DNA from: Ciona savignyi
Lineage: Eukaryota > Chordata > Ascidiacea > Phlebobranchia > Cionidae
DNA length: 64,000 nt
Assembly (NCBI GenBank): GCA_000149265.1
Contig: CH003137.1
Coordinates: 899,668 to 963,667, forward strand
Direction of reading: 5' to 3'
A model generated the notes under the pieces. The model ran no database searches. It had not been told where the DNA came from and saw nothing but the letters and a program-made list of their open reading frames with translations. A program made the position numbers and the translations under genes. Shown piece by piece: positions 37,187 to 49,087 of this stretch (position 1 is the first letter of the stretch; each line of letters starts with the position of its first letter).

Positions 37187-37990
37187 AGGATAGGATATTC
37201 ATGTTTATCCTCATGAATGGGAAAACCAAGGAGGTTAACACACGGACAATCGTCAGATCACCTCGCCCCCACCGTCGGGTTATCGGAATTATTGCAGTGT
37301 GTTGTGCAATTGAGACATATCTGCAATTTGGTAGAACCCATTAATCCGCTGGGTTTAGGCAACGTACGTTAAGTGTCTTGCCCAATGATATGTAGGATGC
37401 TGTTGCAGGCCGCTTGCCTATTGTAGTTGATGGTTTTTGTAGGCCGCATCAGGTAAAGCCGATTACAACACCTCATGCGATCTGCGATTCCCTACGCACT
37501 ATCTCGACTCTCAGAGGTGCGCTAATAAATTGAGGTTTTCTGCGTAAACGTCTCCTCGACTTGACTACTGTCTTCTGTAGTTCGTCGATTAAAGCTTCAG
37601 TAGTTGTATATTATCAATTGTATTGAGCAATTAAGGCGATAACTAAGTACCAGTTACGAGTTAAATCGTTAGATGTTTCAAAGATATAGATTCCAGATAA
37701 AACTCTCAGTATCTACACATACAAGATGTTTTTTAATGCGTTAGAACGCTCTCCGTTAGGATCCTCACCTTAGGAGCCTTCCATCAGGAGCCAAAGTAAA
37801 ATAAACTTATATAGACAAAATTATTCGACAGCTGCCGTAATAATAGTTCAGTGATGACGCAAATGTCGGCTACGACGATCATACATCTTATATAAACATT
37901 TGAGGTCGCTGCAGACACAACCGACTGGCTAGCGACCAGATTCGTACCAGCAACCTTTAGTCATCAAGTCAGTTGTTTAGGCTACCATGC
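37187..37990 (-). mobile_element. SINE interrupted by about 520 bp of other DNA
   Basis: The 3' and middle parts of a reverse-strand SINE run from 37187 (GGATAGGATATTCATGTTTATCC) to about 37394 (TGCCCAATGATA). The head, with ACAACCGACTGGCTAGCGACC, resumes at about 37913 and ends near 37990. The intervening segment has no clear inverted ends or duplication, so its nature is unknown. Confidence 0.65.
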
Positions 37991-39180
37991 TTTTCATATT
38001 TAAGATTTTATTTAATTGCTTAATCAACTTTATTTTGTAGCATCAATCCCATTAATCCATAATTTAAGGTAAACTTTTATTAGCCAATTAGAAAGGGAAA
38101 TTATTATTAAAAGTAAATCGACATTGCACTAAAAGTTTTGTAACATGTTTATGGACCTCAGGTTATAGTGGGTTTCTGAGTATCTTTCTTACTAAGTAAG
38201 TCCCGAGTATCGAAATTGGTGTTACGCTTGTTATAAATTAGATTTACTTATTGGCGCAGGACGCAAGACAAGTGTGAGATGGATACATTTTACTCAGCTG
38301 TAAAGACTTTATCTTTCACTGCCATATTCTCTTGTATCTGTGTTTAATAAGAATGACAAGTGATTTACTCTTAATTACGTTTGACTACCAAGTTAACCCA
38401 CAAAAATATACGGTTGAGTATGGTAATAAATGCACAAAAAACGTAATATTCAAGTGACTTTTATGTTTATCAAAGTCTGCAAAGTGCAGTTTTAAAATTT
38501 CAGTAGCAAAACATCAATAACTGACTGCCAATTTGCACACTTAGCTTGAACCGTTGCTGAACGTCCAGCTCAAATTTCAAACGAGTATACAAATTACATA
38601 GAACATAATATATGAACTTGTGTATAAGCATTAATTAACAGTTTAAAATACATTTGTGCTGTTGACTGGTCTTATAATATTTTGATCCATTAAACAGATT
38701 ATTTGTCTGTCTTTTTCTAGAAATCCAAACTTTATGTTTGTGTCTTTGTACACACTAAATTTAGACCCTAATACTATTTTTTAAATGGTATTTCCTACTA
38801 AATTGCTCCACTAATGTTTTTCTTCAAATAAGTTGCATATTAACACTTATGAGTTTAAATACTAAAAAGTAAATGCTAGGTCATTACGATTTACTGTATA
38901 CTGGTATATATCTTATATTACTAGTACATTAGTATCAGCCTTACAACGTATGGACAGAGTAACTTGTTTTTTTATTGTAGTAGTGTTAAACTTACTTTAC
39001 AGTAAACTTTGTTTCCACTTTATTTAATCAGTGTATTTTTCTATAGTAAGATAAAAAAAATTTATAATATTTTTGCCATAACAAGATAAGGTAATAAACA
39101 TCTAACTTTTGTGTTGTTGTTAGATATTTTAGTGTTTCACGAGAAATCTATGAATATTGCACTAAAATATTTAAGAAAAA
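37991..39180. other. AT-rich stretch upstream of MBD2/3
   Basis: No exon or repeat is recognised. It presumably contains the promoter of the intronless MBD gene and any untranslated exon. Confidence 0.35.
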
Positions 39181-39954
39181 ATGAATACCGGGAAGATCAA
39201 AATTCCAGTTTCTGGTTTGCCACAAGGATGGTCTCGTGAAGAATGTGTTAGACAAAATGGGCTTTCCAGAGGGAAATTAGATGTCTATTATATCAGTCCT
39301 TCGGGAAAGAAAGTTCGAAGCAAACCGGAGCTCATTAGAGTGTTGGGAAGTTCAATGGATCTTACATGCTTTGATTATCGAACCGGTCGCTTCATGTCCG
39401 AGAAAGTAAAATCACGAAGACCTCGGCCGTATGATAGCAAAGGAGGTCGCGTCGATCTGGATACTTCACTTCCAGCGCGACAAACAGCATCCATATTCAA
39501 ACAACCTGTCACCAAAGTAAGCAATCATAAAGTGAACACCATGAAGTCTGAACAATCCCGCAGTAATGGCAAAGCGCCTCAGCAGTTGTTCAAGGAAAAG
39601 CGACTTGCTGGTCTTAATGCCACTGATATCACAGAAACTGTCATAGAAACATTAGAACTCCCAAAAGCCCTGCAAGCAATCGGACCCTACCCATCCTCTG
39701 CTGAACTTCTGCAGAGGATCGCAAGTCAACTCCAGCAAGGTCCACACACAATTGTTGGTCAAAATTCAACGTCAGTTACTAAGGATCCATGTGTTTGGTT
39801 GAATACTCAGCAACCACTATGTAAATCATTCATGGTGACTGAGGATGATATTCGGAAACAAGAAAACCGAGTGTTAGCTGCTCGCGAGCGCCTGGAACAA
39901 GCACTCAAACGTGACAATGAAATTCAACGGCAAGAGCTTTTACTCCTTGCTTAA
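39181..39954 (+). CDS. MBD2/3-type methyl-CpG-binding protein, single exon
   Basis: Methyl-CpG-binding subunit of the NuRD-type deacetylase complex. A single open frame of 257 aa. The MBD spans about residues 12-70 (LPQGWSREECVRQNGLSRGK, DVYYISPSGKKVRSKPELIR, FDYRTGRFM). Lys32 and Tyr36 correspond to the pair that allows methyl-CpG binding in MBD2; mammalian MBD3 has His and Phe there and binds poorly. The middle region fits the MBD2/3 family (FKEKRLAGLNATDI, LPKALQAIGPYPS). The C-terminal coiled coil, from VTEDDIRKQENRV to ERLEQALKRD, corresponds to the p66-binding helix. Vertebrate MBD2 and MBD3 have several introns, so the absence of any intron is notable. Possible poly(A) signals AATAAA lie at 40080 and 40180. 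The frame is intact, so this looks like a functional gene. Confidence 0.95.
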   Translation: MNTGKIKIPVSGLPQGWSREECVRQNGLSRGKLDVYYISPSGKKVRSKPELIRVLGSSMDLTCFDYRTGRFMSEKVKSRRPRPYDSKGGRVDLDTSLPARQTASIFKQPVTKVSNHKVNTMKSEQSRSNGKAPQQLFKEKRLAGLNATDITETVIETLELPKALQAIGPYPSSAELLQRIASQLQQGPHTIVGQNSTSVTKDPCVWLNTQQPLCKSFMVTEDDIRKQENRVLAARERLEQALKRDNEIQRQELLLLA

Positions 39955-40724
39955 ACTCCTAAAACGGTTTAAGTTCTACATTGACAAACCCCCCACGCAT
40001 TCTGAAACCATTTGTGCCGAGAACACAGTGAGAACTGGTTTGATTTGTGCTTGCATCACTTACGATATCATTGAATTTCAATAAATGCCAGGCACTGGTA
40101 TACCAACAAACCCCTTCCACCTTGTTAGTTGTTTTACAGCTTAGTTCACTTTCAGTTAAACAATTTTTTTTGTTTTATAAATAAAATGATATTATCTTGA
40201 GTTTTTGGCCGAAATCTGAATGTGTTGTTCTGCTGCTCTAAACTGCTATCACGACAGTATCTGTATCCTGCATGTATACCTTAATTTTGGTATATATCCA
40301 TAACATTTTTTAAGTTGTTGGTCCAATGTATATACATTTGCTTACACGATAGTGCTCTTGTAATTGTTATAGCTATTATGCTGCCAGTTCTTCGTTTCAG
40401 CCTCCTTCAGTTTTCTGTTGGCGGATAACTTGTTCTGTTCTCTGCATTTGTCCTGATCGTTTGGTTGCAATCGTGTTCGGTTTAACATGTTTACATGAGT
40501 TTACAGTCTTCTTTAATGTAATTCTTGTTTTCCTGTTAAACTAGGAAGCATATGTTTAATTATGGTATAAATCACACTTACAAAATTCGCACTACACTTA
40601 CTACGGTCGCTGCTGCTTCACATTTTTACTTGTATTTTCTTTCATTTGTTTGCAGGTTTGATCAGATGGTATACTTATAGCTAGAGCAGTTTTTAAATCT
40701 AATTCCGCAAGTTGTTGAGCAAAA
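39955..40724. other. Stretch between MBD2/3 and ZDHHC12
   Basis: Contains AATAAA motifs at 40080-40085 and 40180-40185, fit to end the MBD2/3 transcript, then presumed promoter sequence of the next gene. Nothing else is recognised. Confidence 0.45.
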
Positions 40725-43700
40725 ATGGGTTTAAAACTTAGCCATTTATCTTGTGATCTGTCAAAATTTTGTACCCGTTCTGTTCATGTGGGCATAACAG
40801 TTGGAATCACTTCAGTGCTACTGTGTAAACAAACAGGTAAGACGGTCCTACATTTAACATTGGAATGTGAAAGATAGTAATAAAAAAGTATGTTATGTTT
40901 CATACCTTACCGTACATAGAGATATAATACCAAATTAACTAAATTTAAACAAATACAGTTCTAATACAATCTTTTATTATGTATTTTCAGTGCTGAGAAA
41001 AGACTTGAGTTCCGGGTACTATTTTGCTCCAGTACTATACATATTAGCATCATGTGTGTCTCTGGTGTTATACTTTGTTGTAGCATGCATGGATCCTGGG
41101 TTTGTTAAAAGGGAAGATTCAGATGTTGAAGAGGTGAATGTTTGAATCTTGATTTCTGTGATGTCTTTACAAGTTAAGCAAACTTGACCTCCCAGCGGTC
41201 AAACTAATCCAAACAAGTCTTTTTAGTCATTGGTAAAATTAGCGGTGCAATACCCTTGTACCCGTGCCATGGCCATCACATGCTATCGATAATGTGAACT
41301 TATATTTTACAAAGGTAAAATGACTTGCCATTTTAAACTAAAAACCACAACAACCACAAAAAACAAGCTTTCTTCTCTTTTTAAAGTATAAATTAATAAC
41401 ATTTTTTGCTCTACTTGCTACCCGGTGTAAATTTTAATACCTTAAATAATATACAGTAGAACCCCGCTTACCTGACCACCTATGGGACCGTGATCAAGCG
41501 GTCGCGTTAGCGGGGTGGTCGTGTTAGTGAATTTTGATTTGCAGCAAGTTGTCGTCATATGCAGCTTAAACGTCTGCATTTTTACTAATTTTTCACCAAA
41601 TGCCATTATTTTTATCAGATACTACAAAATGAATTTAATACTAATGTTTATCTTGTAGGATTCAGTTCTGTCTGTCACATTAATTTGTGTGCTCTCATTT
41701 ATTCTTATTGTTTTGATCATAAAAGAAATTTAACCTTGTTATTTTGGCAACAAAAGCAAATTATTTAGCATATGTGGTCACTTAAGCGGAGTCAAATTTG
41801 AAGTTTTGGACCAAAATATGGCGGTCGGGGTCTGGAAACCGGGGTGGTCGCGTTATTGAAACAGAATGCAATGCATTACTATCGTAAATTATTCGGGACC
41901 ACACTAAAGTGGTCTTGATAATGAGGTTGTCGTGTTATCGAGGTGGTCTCCAAGCGGGGTTCAACTGTATATACAAAGTTCGAATTGAATAAACCCTGTT
42001 TATATTAATTGTTAGTTCCACCACAGTACAATTTGTAAAATTACTTTGGTGTTTTAAGGGTTAGTGTCAGTCAAAGAAATAAATCTGTGTATTCAAATGC
42101 GAAGTTTGGCTCATTTTAATCCCTAGTTTTGTATTTTCCTATCGTAAAAAATTTAATTCATAAGATCGTCTTCCAGATCAAACTGATCCTCGACGATGAT
42201 GAAGAGGAAGACATCTCGCTGTACGAGGTGAGGAAGATGAACATGGAAGAGTGGAAGGAGGCAATGTCGGAAACCTCGGCGAAAGATCCAGAGAAAACCA
42301 AGATCCTCGGGGACACGGCGACCAAACCTCGCATTGACATGTCAACCAAGTGTTTCAACCTGGAGCCACACCAACGTTGTGGACTGTGTGGTTTGCAGGT
42401 GAATTATTGTGATAGTTTGATATGGTTAAATTTATCAATTATGATTTGTAAAAACAAATTAAAAAATTTCACACTTTTGGACAGTGCTGAAAAAAAGGTT
42501 GGATAATGGCAAATAAATTATTGTTCTATTTTTCTTGAATTTGATTTTTGAGGAAGGTAAGTTGTGAGAATAAATGACTAACATCAAAAGGATGCAAATA
42601 AAAAAATCTAAGAACCACAATCTAAATCATATTTAAACAACCAGAGACCTGTGAGAGCCCGGCATTGTAGAGAATGCAAACACTGTGTCCGAAAGTTTGA
42701 TCACCACTGTCCATGGGTCACAAACTGCATTGGGGAACGCAACCACCGATGGTTCTGGTGTTTTCTTGCTGTCGAGGTTGCCATGTTGTGTTGGAGCATC
42801 TATTTATCAGTGTAAGTGGGTGGCTTCACATATTAGTTTTAACTTTTGCTTTATGTAATGTAAATAAGGGCTTTATTCTTAGTAATAATGTCAAAGAGTA
42901 CAAGGGTTGCAAACTGCTCATTGTCATTATAATTACACCTTTAAAAAAAGCAAAATAATTTTATCTAAAAAATTAAAAATATTAATCATATCAACATGTC
43001 TATTTTACCAAGATGGTGCACCTTTTGCACTCATGGCAAAACAATAAGTTTTTGTCTATTCGATCTGCGGTAACCAGTTTCTTATTAGTGCATATTAAAT
43101 AAATGGTGTTTGCCATTGGTTATAATTTAAACATTAAAAATATATTTCTCCATACATTTTCTTATTAAGCATAAACCTGTTGTTTTGACAAGGTTGCAAA
43201 GGAAAAATATTTAAATATTCTTGTTAGTATGTTTGATATGTGGAGATTGCTTCGTACAAAATAAGCATACCAACATGAATCTTTTACCACAACGATGTAT
43301 GTTTGCCTAATTAACGATTTCCATTCACTTACAGCACTGGTTATCAAAGTGCGGCGGAATCATCGAACTGGGCAACACAAAACGTGATTCTCATCCTTAT
43401 TGACTTGCTGATGGGGATACTGCTGTTGGTGGTGTTTGCCCTCCTATGCATACATACCTACATGCTGCTAAACAACCACACAACTTGGGAAACAATGAGT
43501 AGACATAGGTACATGATAGAATCCATCTGTTAATGAGCATGACTTTGTTAAAACATGTCATGTTAGTTTGGTTTGTATGCATTAACGGATAGTTTGTTGG
43601 ATAATGATAATATTTGTTGCAACCATATACTTGTAGTTAAACAAATTTTATTACTAATACAAAATGGATAAGTTTACTTATTAACTTTTCTTAATTTACT

Positions 43701-44629
43701 ATCAAACTTAATAATATACTAGTTTACCTAGGAACATGTCATATTTTAGCTTATATTGGGAAAACTTGATAATATATCCTTAATAATTAGCCACTTGCTC
43801 TAACTGTGTAAAAGTTAGTTGTAAATGTATAAAGTATATTCATCATAAAATTGTGGGATATTGTGTACAAAATATTTTTAATAATGTCATCCATAAGATT
43901 CATATATTTGGAACTTAAATTAGTTTAATCAATTATTTATTTTCTAAAATGCATCAACTGCACCAAGTTGAAAACATCAGCTTTATGGAATGACACAAAA
44001 GTAAACACCATACGAGTATCGTATAAAGTAAATCCTATTTAATCTGAGCGCAGATGTCATAATGTTCTTATGTTCCTTTGATGACACTTCAAACAGAACA
44101 TTAAATTATTCATCACTTATATATCATGGGATGATGCAATGGTGGAATGTAATTAAGATAAACGCTTTATATGTGTCAAGTGGATGTGATTGGCTGGCTC
44201 AGCAAGTACCTGTCTGGAATAACCTCCTTCCATATTCTCCACACAACATGTTTTATTGAATTATTAAAAGTTTTTAATCATGTAATTAGGAACTTATATT
44301 GCAAAGTGATTTATCTGTAAAGGTTGATATCAAGAAAATCGAAACAAGCTTTTTTTATATGTATATATATATATATTTCTAGTCGATACTAACACACCAA
44401 ATTTTATTTCAGAATCTCCTATTTCAAAGGTTTGTCAGAATCGGAGAATCCTTTTAACATGGGTGTGTGTCGCAATGTTTACACATTTTTCTGTCACATT
44501 AAACCATTCGATTGGACCGTGGTCTACTCAAAAGCCCGAAACAAAATGAAAAAGATGGGTGAATTTGAATCGGACAGCGAAGCAAGTGAAAGAGACGAGT
44601 TGTGCGAAATTACGGTTAATGAAACATAA
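40725..44629 (+). CDS. ZDHHC12-like protein S-palmitoyltransferase, 6 exons
   Basis: Integral membrane enzyme that transfers palmitate from CoA to protein cysteines. Exons are 40725-40836, 40991-41133, 42177-42398, 42645-42811, 43335-43508 and 44413-44629, phase-matched, giving 344 aa. Two membrane segments come first (residues about 21-34 and 48-70), then the DPG motif (MDPGFV). The cysteine-rich domain has [21 protein letters not shown] and DHHC at residues 178-181 within [20 protein letters not shown]. Two more membrane segments, TTWE (the TTxE motif) and [12 protein letters not shown] (PaCCT-like) follow. The domain most resembles ZDHHC12. An acidic insert (DDDEEED) precedes the cysteine-rich domain and makes the protein longer than mammalian ZDHHC12 (about 267 aa). 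Introns hold a pogo-like MITE (41454-41967) and a degraded MITE piece (about 42485). Confidence 0.92.
41454..41967. mobile_element. pogo/Tigger-like MITE in ZDHHC12 intron
   Basis: A 514-bp element with ends CAGTAGAACCCCGCTTACC and, read inward from the right, CAGTTGAACCCCGCTTGGAG. It is flanked by TA on both sides. Repeated GACCAC and GTGGTC blocks give extended inverted structure. No coding frame. The CAGTAGAACC end and TA duplication suggest the pogo/Tigger group of Tc1/mariner, which is an inference. Confidence 0.8.
42485..42625. mobile_element. Degraded piece of the CAGTGGTTCTTAAAC MITE
   Basis: TAATGGCAAATAAATTATTG, TGAATTTGATTTTTGAG and AAAAATCTAAGAACCAC match the right half of the MITE at 13671-14008. 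The left end is missing. It lies in intron 3 of the ZDHHC12 gene, just before exon 4. Confidence 0.65.
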
Positions 44630-45484
44630 AATGTGATTATACATAGTTTGTGCAGTGTTGGAAATATATATAAATATAATAATGGCAGATATATAAATAA
44701 GTTGTTTATAATATATTGACAAATTTTCATAAGTGATACTATGGTAAATACTTGCTGGATTTTATTAAGGTGTATTTTGTAAACAGTAGCCATTTTATTT
44801 CTTTGTAACATGGCAGACCTATTACTTTTGTTAATCTCATTTTACCATTTACTGTGCTGTTTTGATATTTATTTTAGCATTGCATATAACTCCAAGTACA
44901 CAGAATAAGTCAAATAGGTAGACTGAAGCAAAAATTCAAAAATTGCTGACATAATCTTCTATTTCTTCTGTTTTAAAACACTTAGTTAATGCATTATTGC
45001 TTTGGGTTTTCAACTAAGATCTAAAACATTATTACTCTGATTCTCAAGATTTATTTTGAATTGAATACTTGCAATATTTAAGTATAATTTGTTAAATATA
45101 TAAATACTTATTCCTGTGACATCATACTTAATTTACACAGATTTATTTTCTTGTAACCATTGACAAAAGTATTTTACTGCAGTTAAAGTTACTATTGAAA
45201 AGTCATTTTGGGACTTTGTGCACAATTTCTTTGAGCATTGTTACAATTTTTAATTCTTTGTTATTTCTAGTTCTTCAAACCTAAATACAGTATATGTAAT
45301 GCCGGTAAAATTGTATGTGTTTTTAGTTAGTTATACCGCAGTTTGCTCTACTGGTCGCACGTTGGACTGACAACTAAAATTAGGTGGGATGAAGTTATTC
45401 GATTGTATCCTCTGATGCAAATTGTATATTTACAGGATAACAAGAATACAAGGGGAAGTTATTAGATGTCGGATTACCTTACTA
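44630..45484. other. 3' flank of ZDHHC12, nothing recognised
   Basis: AT-rich sequence with no supported gene or repeat. The frames on the minus strand at 44524-44811 are shadows of the last exon and low-complexity DNA. Confidence 0.35.
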
Positions 45485-45620
45485 ATGCGTAAGGTGTTAT
45501 CACACGTAAACCTTCAGATTGCCTGGCACAAATAAATGTAGGTTTACCAGAGCTATGGTGTTTTATAGAATTAGGATATTTTTTTAAACCGAAGCCATTA
45601 ATCCACTGGTTTAAGGCCAA
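45485..45620 (-). repeat. Strongly diverged SINE remnant
   Basis: AAGGTGTTATCACACGTAAA, TACCAGAGCTATGGTG and TTAATCCACTGGTTTAAGGC follow, in order, the middle of the reverse-strand SINE but with many changes. Assignment is tentative. Confidence 0.4.
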
Positions 45621-45892
45621 ATAGCTTACTACAAGTTTTAAGATAAACATGTTTATTAAGTTCAACCGACTGTCGTTTTTCTATCTTTGCTGTTCCTTAT
45701 TTTCTTTTGCACAATACCATGACTAAGAAAGTAGAAGCTGTGTGGTATCGATTTTGGTCTACACGAAGAGAACTATTTTATTTTTTGGAGGGACGAACGG
45801 GCTATACCAGAATCTGTTCGGTATTGCCCTTCTTCAATATAGACCATTCTTTTTTGGCTGCAGAAGCTGCATTATACTAACTGTGAGTATAT

Positions 45893-46195
45893 ATTCATGT
45901 TTATTCCCGTGGACGGGAAAACCAAGCGGGTTAAAACCATAGAGATACTAATATATATAGTGTATATTAGTTTCTCTATAGTTAAAACACGGGCAATCGT
46001 AAAATCACCGTCGGGTTACCAGAGCTATTACAGTGTGTTGCGTATAATAGACACGTTCCTTTAATTTAGTAGAACCCATTTATCCGCTGGGTTCAGGTAA
46101 TGTCCGTTAAGTGCCTTGCCCAAGAACACAACCAACTGGTAATCGACCAGTTTCGAACCTGAAAACTTTCGGTTAAAATGCATCGCACTGAACCA
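45893..46195 (-). mobile_element. SINE carrying a 43-nt hairpin insertion
   Basis: Reverse-strand SINE: ATTCATGTTTATTCCCGTGG, ACACGGGCAATCG, CCAGAGCTATTACAGTGTG, GGTTCAGGTAATG, CCTTGCCCAAGAACACAACC and a B-box-like GTTTCGAACCTG. At 45938-45980 it is interrupted by a 43-nt palindrome flanked by GTTAAAAC on both sides. Confidence 0.72.
45938..45980. mobile_element. 43-nt hairpin insertion with 8-bp duplication
   Basis: A near-perfect palindrome (ATAGAGATACTAATATA, loop, TATATTAGTTTCTCTAT) lies between two copies of GTTAAAAC (45930-45937 and 45981-45988). Other SINE copies have the uninterrupted sequence at this point. It looks like a minimal transposon or terminal debris of one. Confidence 0.65.
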
Positions 46196-47044
46196 CCAGA
46201 CTATCAATTGATTGGCTATACGCCGTCTTACGAACGTTGCAATTTTTGAATCAGATGGGTAGTATGAAAGTAGTGTTACAAAACGACCTCACAGCAATAG
46301 CACTTGCAACCCACCAACGAATAGGCCATTTTTCATAACGATGTGTCAAAGCGTGTTATGTATAGGTTCGTAGCGTTAAGGCCGATTCACACCGCCGAAC
46401 GATACGACAACGATCGGGGATTCCCCAAAAGTTTTCCGTTTCTCCGACTCACAACGATACGACGCTCTGACGTCGCACGATCAGCGTATGCACATTGGTA
46501 CGACCATACGACGGGTTACTGTTTTTACAATCTCGAGTCAATAAATCTAAGTATTGGAATAACACAAGCGATCTGGACAACTACTAAAATATTCCATTGA
46601 ATTTCTATACCCCACGACAACCTAATCTAGTTTATAATGCATACAAACACAAGTCTGATTTAAAATGTGAAATATGTTTCATAACTACAACAAATATATC
46701 TGAAAAAGTAAACTTTTGTGTATTTCGGCAAGAAAGTGGTGTAAAAATTGCATACAGTACGGGATAAATCACAGATTACAAGACTAAAAAAATCAGTGAT
46801 ACAAAAGTGAAAATCCTGGTTGAGGTAGGCTTGCTGCAGCAACGTTTGTTTAACACGGGACAACTGAAAGAATGAAAATAGAACTACGAACACTTGAAGG
46901 AAAATAGAACTTACAGAACACAACTACAACACTTAGAGGAAAAACTGAGAACACTTGAAGAATGGAATTTGTTCTAAAACACTGAAAAGAACCAGACAAT
47001 TACAACAATATTTACAATTTTATATACCTGCTATTCAACATGGC

Positions 47045-48131
47045 TCAGTTCAATGGCAACATCACCATATAAATATTTGGCTTATTTGTTGCATATATAC
47101 GTGTACCGTTTCTGGTGACTTGATTCGTAACTCTGATGCTACAAACGCACCAAAAGTTGTCGAAGCGGTCTGCTATTGGAACGCTAAATCTTTCCATCTG
47201 CTGTTGTGAACTTTTCATAACATTTAGCATTTCTTTCTGTAAAGTATGATCCATTTTATGGAATTTGAAGATGGACAAATAACTGCATCATAACATAATT
47301 CATATACACATTACCACATGCTTACTTGTATATCTTCAACAGAACCTCTCTTTCGCCGTTAACCGAATATGGGAGAATCTGTTGAAGTTCTTGGTGTTTT
47401 GTTAATAAGTAGGGGGGAACCTGTCGTACTTCGGGGTGCTATGCTTGCTTCTTCTTCGTTTTCATCTTCTAAACAAAAGGAGGGCAAGTAGCGAATCAAC
47501 AACATAGTAGTTGAAACATCAAGGTATCACAAAGATGGGAGCTTACCTGGTGCTACATACGGTCTGCCCTCCTTCATAGGCTCTTCCTGTACCGGCACCT
47601 CTAACGCTTGGAAAAAATTGTCTTTTGATCTATTAAAGAAAATAATTTAAACTAGGTACCCTGTACTGACTGGTATATGAATATGTACAGTTTTTTTGTG
47701 ATAGTTATGTTATAGCATAGTAAATTGAGTGTTCACAGGAATTATCCATAAAACATAGTAAACTAAACCTTCTATGGGTGACATAGCCTTCCAGAAAAGA
47801 CAGTTGACCAAAGTAAGGCCAGGTTGGAGGAGGATGTGTGCCAGATCCACTAGGAACATCCCTTGCCTTTTTGTGTATTCTGGCATATGTACTTCTGAGA
47901 TTGTTCCACCTTGTTTGACACCATTGCACTGCAGTAAAAGAAATATATCTCCATGCAACATCATAAAAATATGTACCGCTACAATCCATCGTGGCAGACA
48001 CTTCCTTCCAGGCACTTTCGGTTTTATGTTTATTCTTCTTCTGGGTGAAATTGATTGTACAGTAGAGCCAGACCTGATATAACATCAATTAATTTTCGAT
48101 TAAACGTTTCGTCATCTATACCGGTAGTCAT
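47045..48131 (-). pseudogene. Harbinger accessory MADF-domain protein gene
   Basis: Second protein of PIF/Harbinger transposons; members of this class act in DNA binding and nuclear import of the transposase. The minus strand from 48131 starts MTTGIDDETFNRKLIDVISG. The MADF core follows at about 48030-47760 (TESAWKEVSATM, CQTRWNNLRSTYARIHKKAR, PPPTWPYFGQLSFLEGYV). Later coding pieces are likely at about 47632-47545 (FFQALEVPVQEEPM) and 47470-47370. A C-terminal piece at 47278-47045 contains HTLQKEMLNVMKSSQQQMERF. The first residues and the MADF core are in different frames near 48060, so the gene looks broken or has an undetected junction there. Exon borders of the later pieces are not firm. 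Confidence 0.65.
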
Positions 48132-48361
48132 GGTTGCAATCTGTAATGAACAAGAAGGCTAGAAGATGTAAACAAAGGAAAATAAATGAAAATAGTAACC
48201 ACGTACCAGCTTGTCTGTCCCATTAAAAATGTAAACAAATAACAACACACAAACTAAGTACAGAGACAAAATACCAGGAAAAATACCGTACAGAACCAAT
48301 ATAGATAACACAAAATGATTTAACATGATGGTACATAATGACTAATGTAAAAAATATTTAA

Positions 48362-49087
48362 TCAGTGCTTTAATGAGGTTAGAAATACACCACCATCACT
48401 GTGGCGACCAAAGTCTCCTATATCCACAAGAATAAATCGGTAATTGGCATCACAGATTGCCAACAGGACCAAGGAAAAATACCCTTTATAATTGTAGAAT
48501 TCAGATCCACTATTTGGGGGGCATTTAATGCGTACATGCTTTCCGTCGATTGCACCGATACAATTCGGAAAGTTCCATACGTTGGAAAACTCACTTGCTA
48601 TTCTAATCCAGTCCTCAGAAGTTGGTGGGGGTAAATGTTGCGGACCAAGCACTTTCCAAATGGCTGTACAGGTTTCTTTTATAATTTTTCCCACCGTTGA
48701 ATGCCCTACCCTAAAGGAGTATGCCAGTTGCCTTTGGGTTGATCCAGTTGCCAAGTACCTTTAAAAAATATATATAAATTGTGTAATAGAGAACTACCGA
48801 TACCAAGTACGATACCGGTCAAATAATACTATAATATACAGTACCGGTACTGGAATATACATCTTATTACCGGTACCTCAAAGTTTTGGCGATATCGGTT
48901 GTCGGAAATTGGTAAATTCCTTTTCTATATATGGGGATATTTGACCCAAAATATCATGGAATTGGGAAGGCAAAAATCTTGAATACTGTCGAAACTTTTC
49001 TGGATCTTCCCTCGTCAACAATTTATCTACCAGTTTGTATTCGGATTGGGTTTCTCGTTCTAGAAGAATTTCATCTACCCAAAATTC
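48362..49087 (-). pseudogene. HARBI1-like Harbinger transposase, incomplete
   Basis: DDE-type transposase of the PIF/Harbinger superfamily, in two exons: 49087-48877 and 48758-48362. The first has the N-terminal motif KFRQYSRFLPSQFHDILGQI. The second has KTLRYLATGSTQRQLAYSFR-type sequence, then VGHSTVGKIIKETC, IGAIDGKHVRIKCP (first catalytic Asp) and LVDIGDFGRHSDGGVF (second Asp region). The frame ends at 48362, soon after SDGGVFLTSLKH, so the C-terminal third with the catalytic Glu is absent. The frame also shifts near 48890. The protein as it stands should be inactive. Confidence 0.75.
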
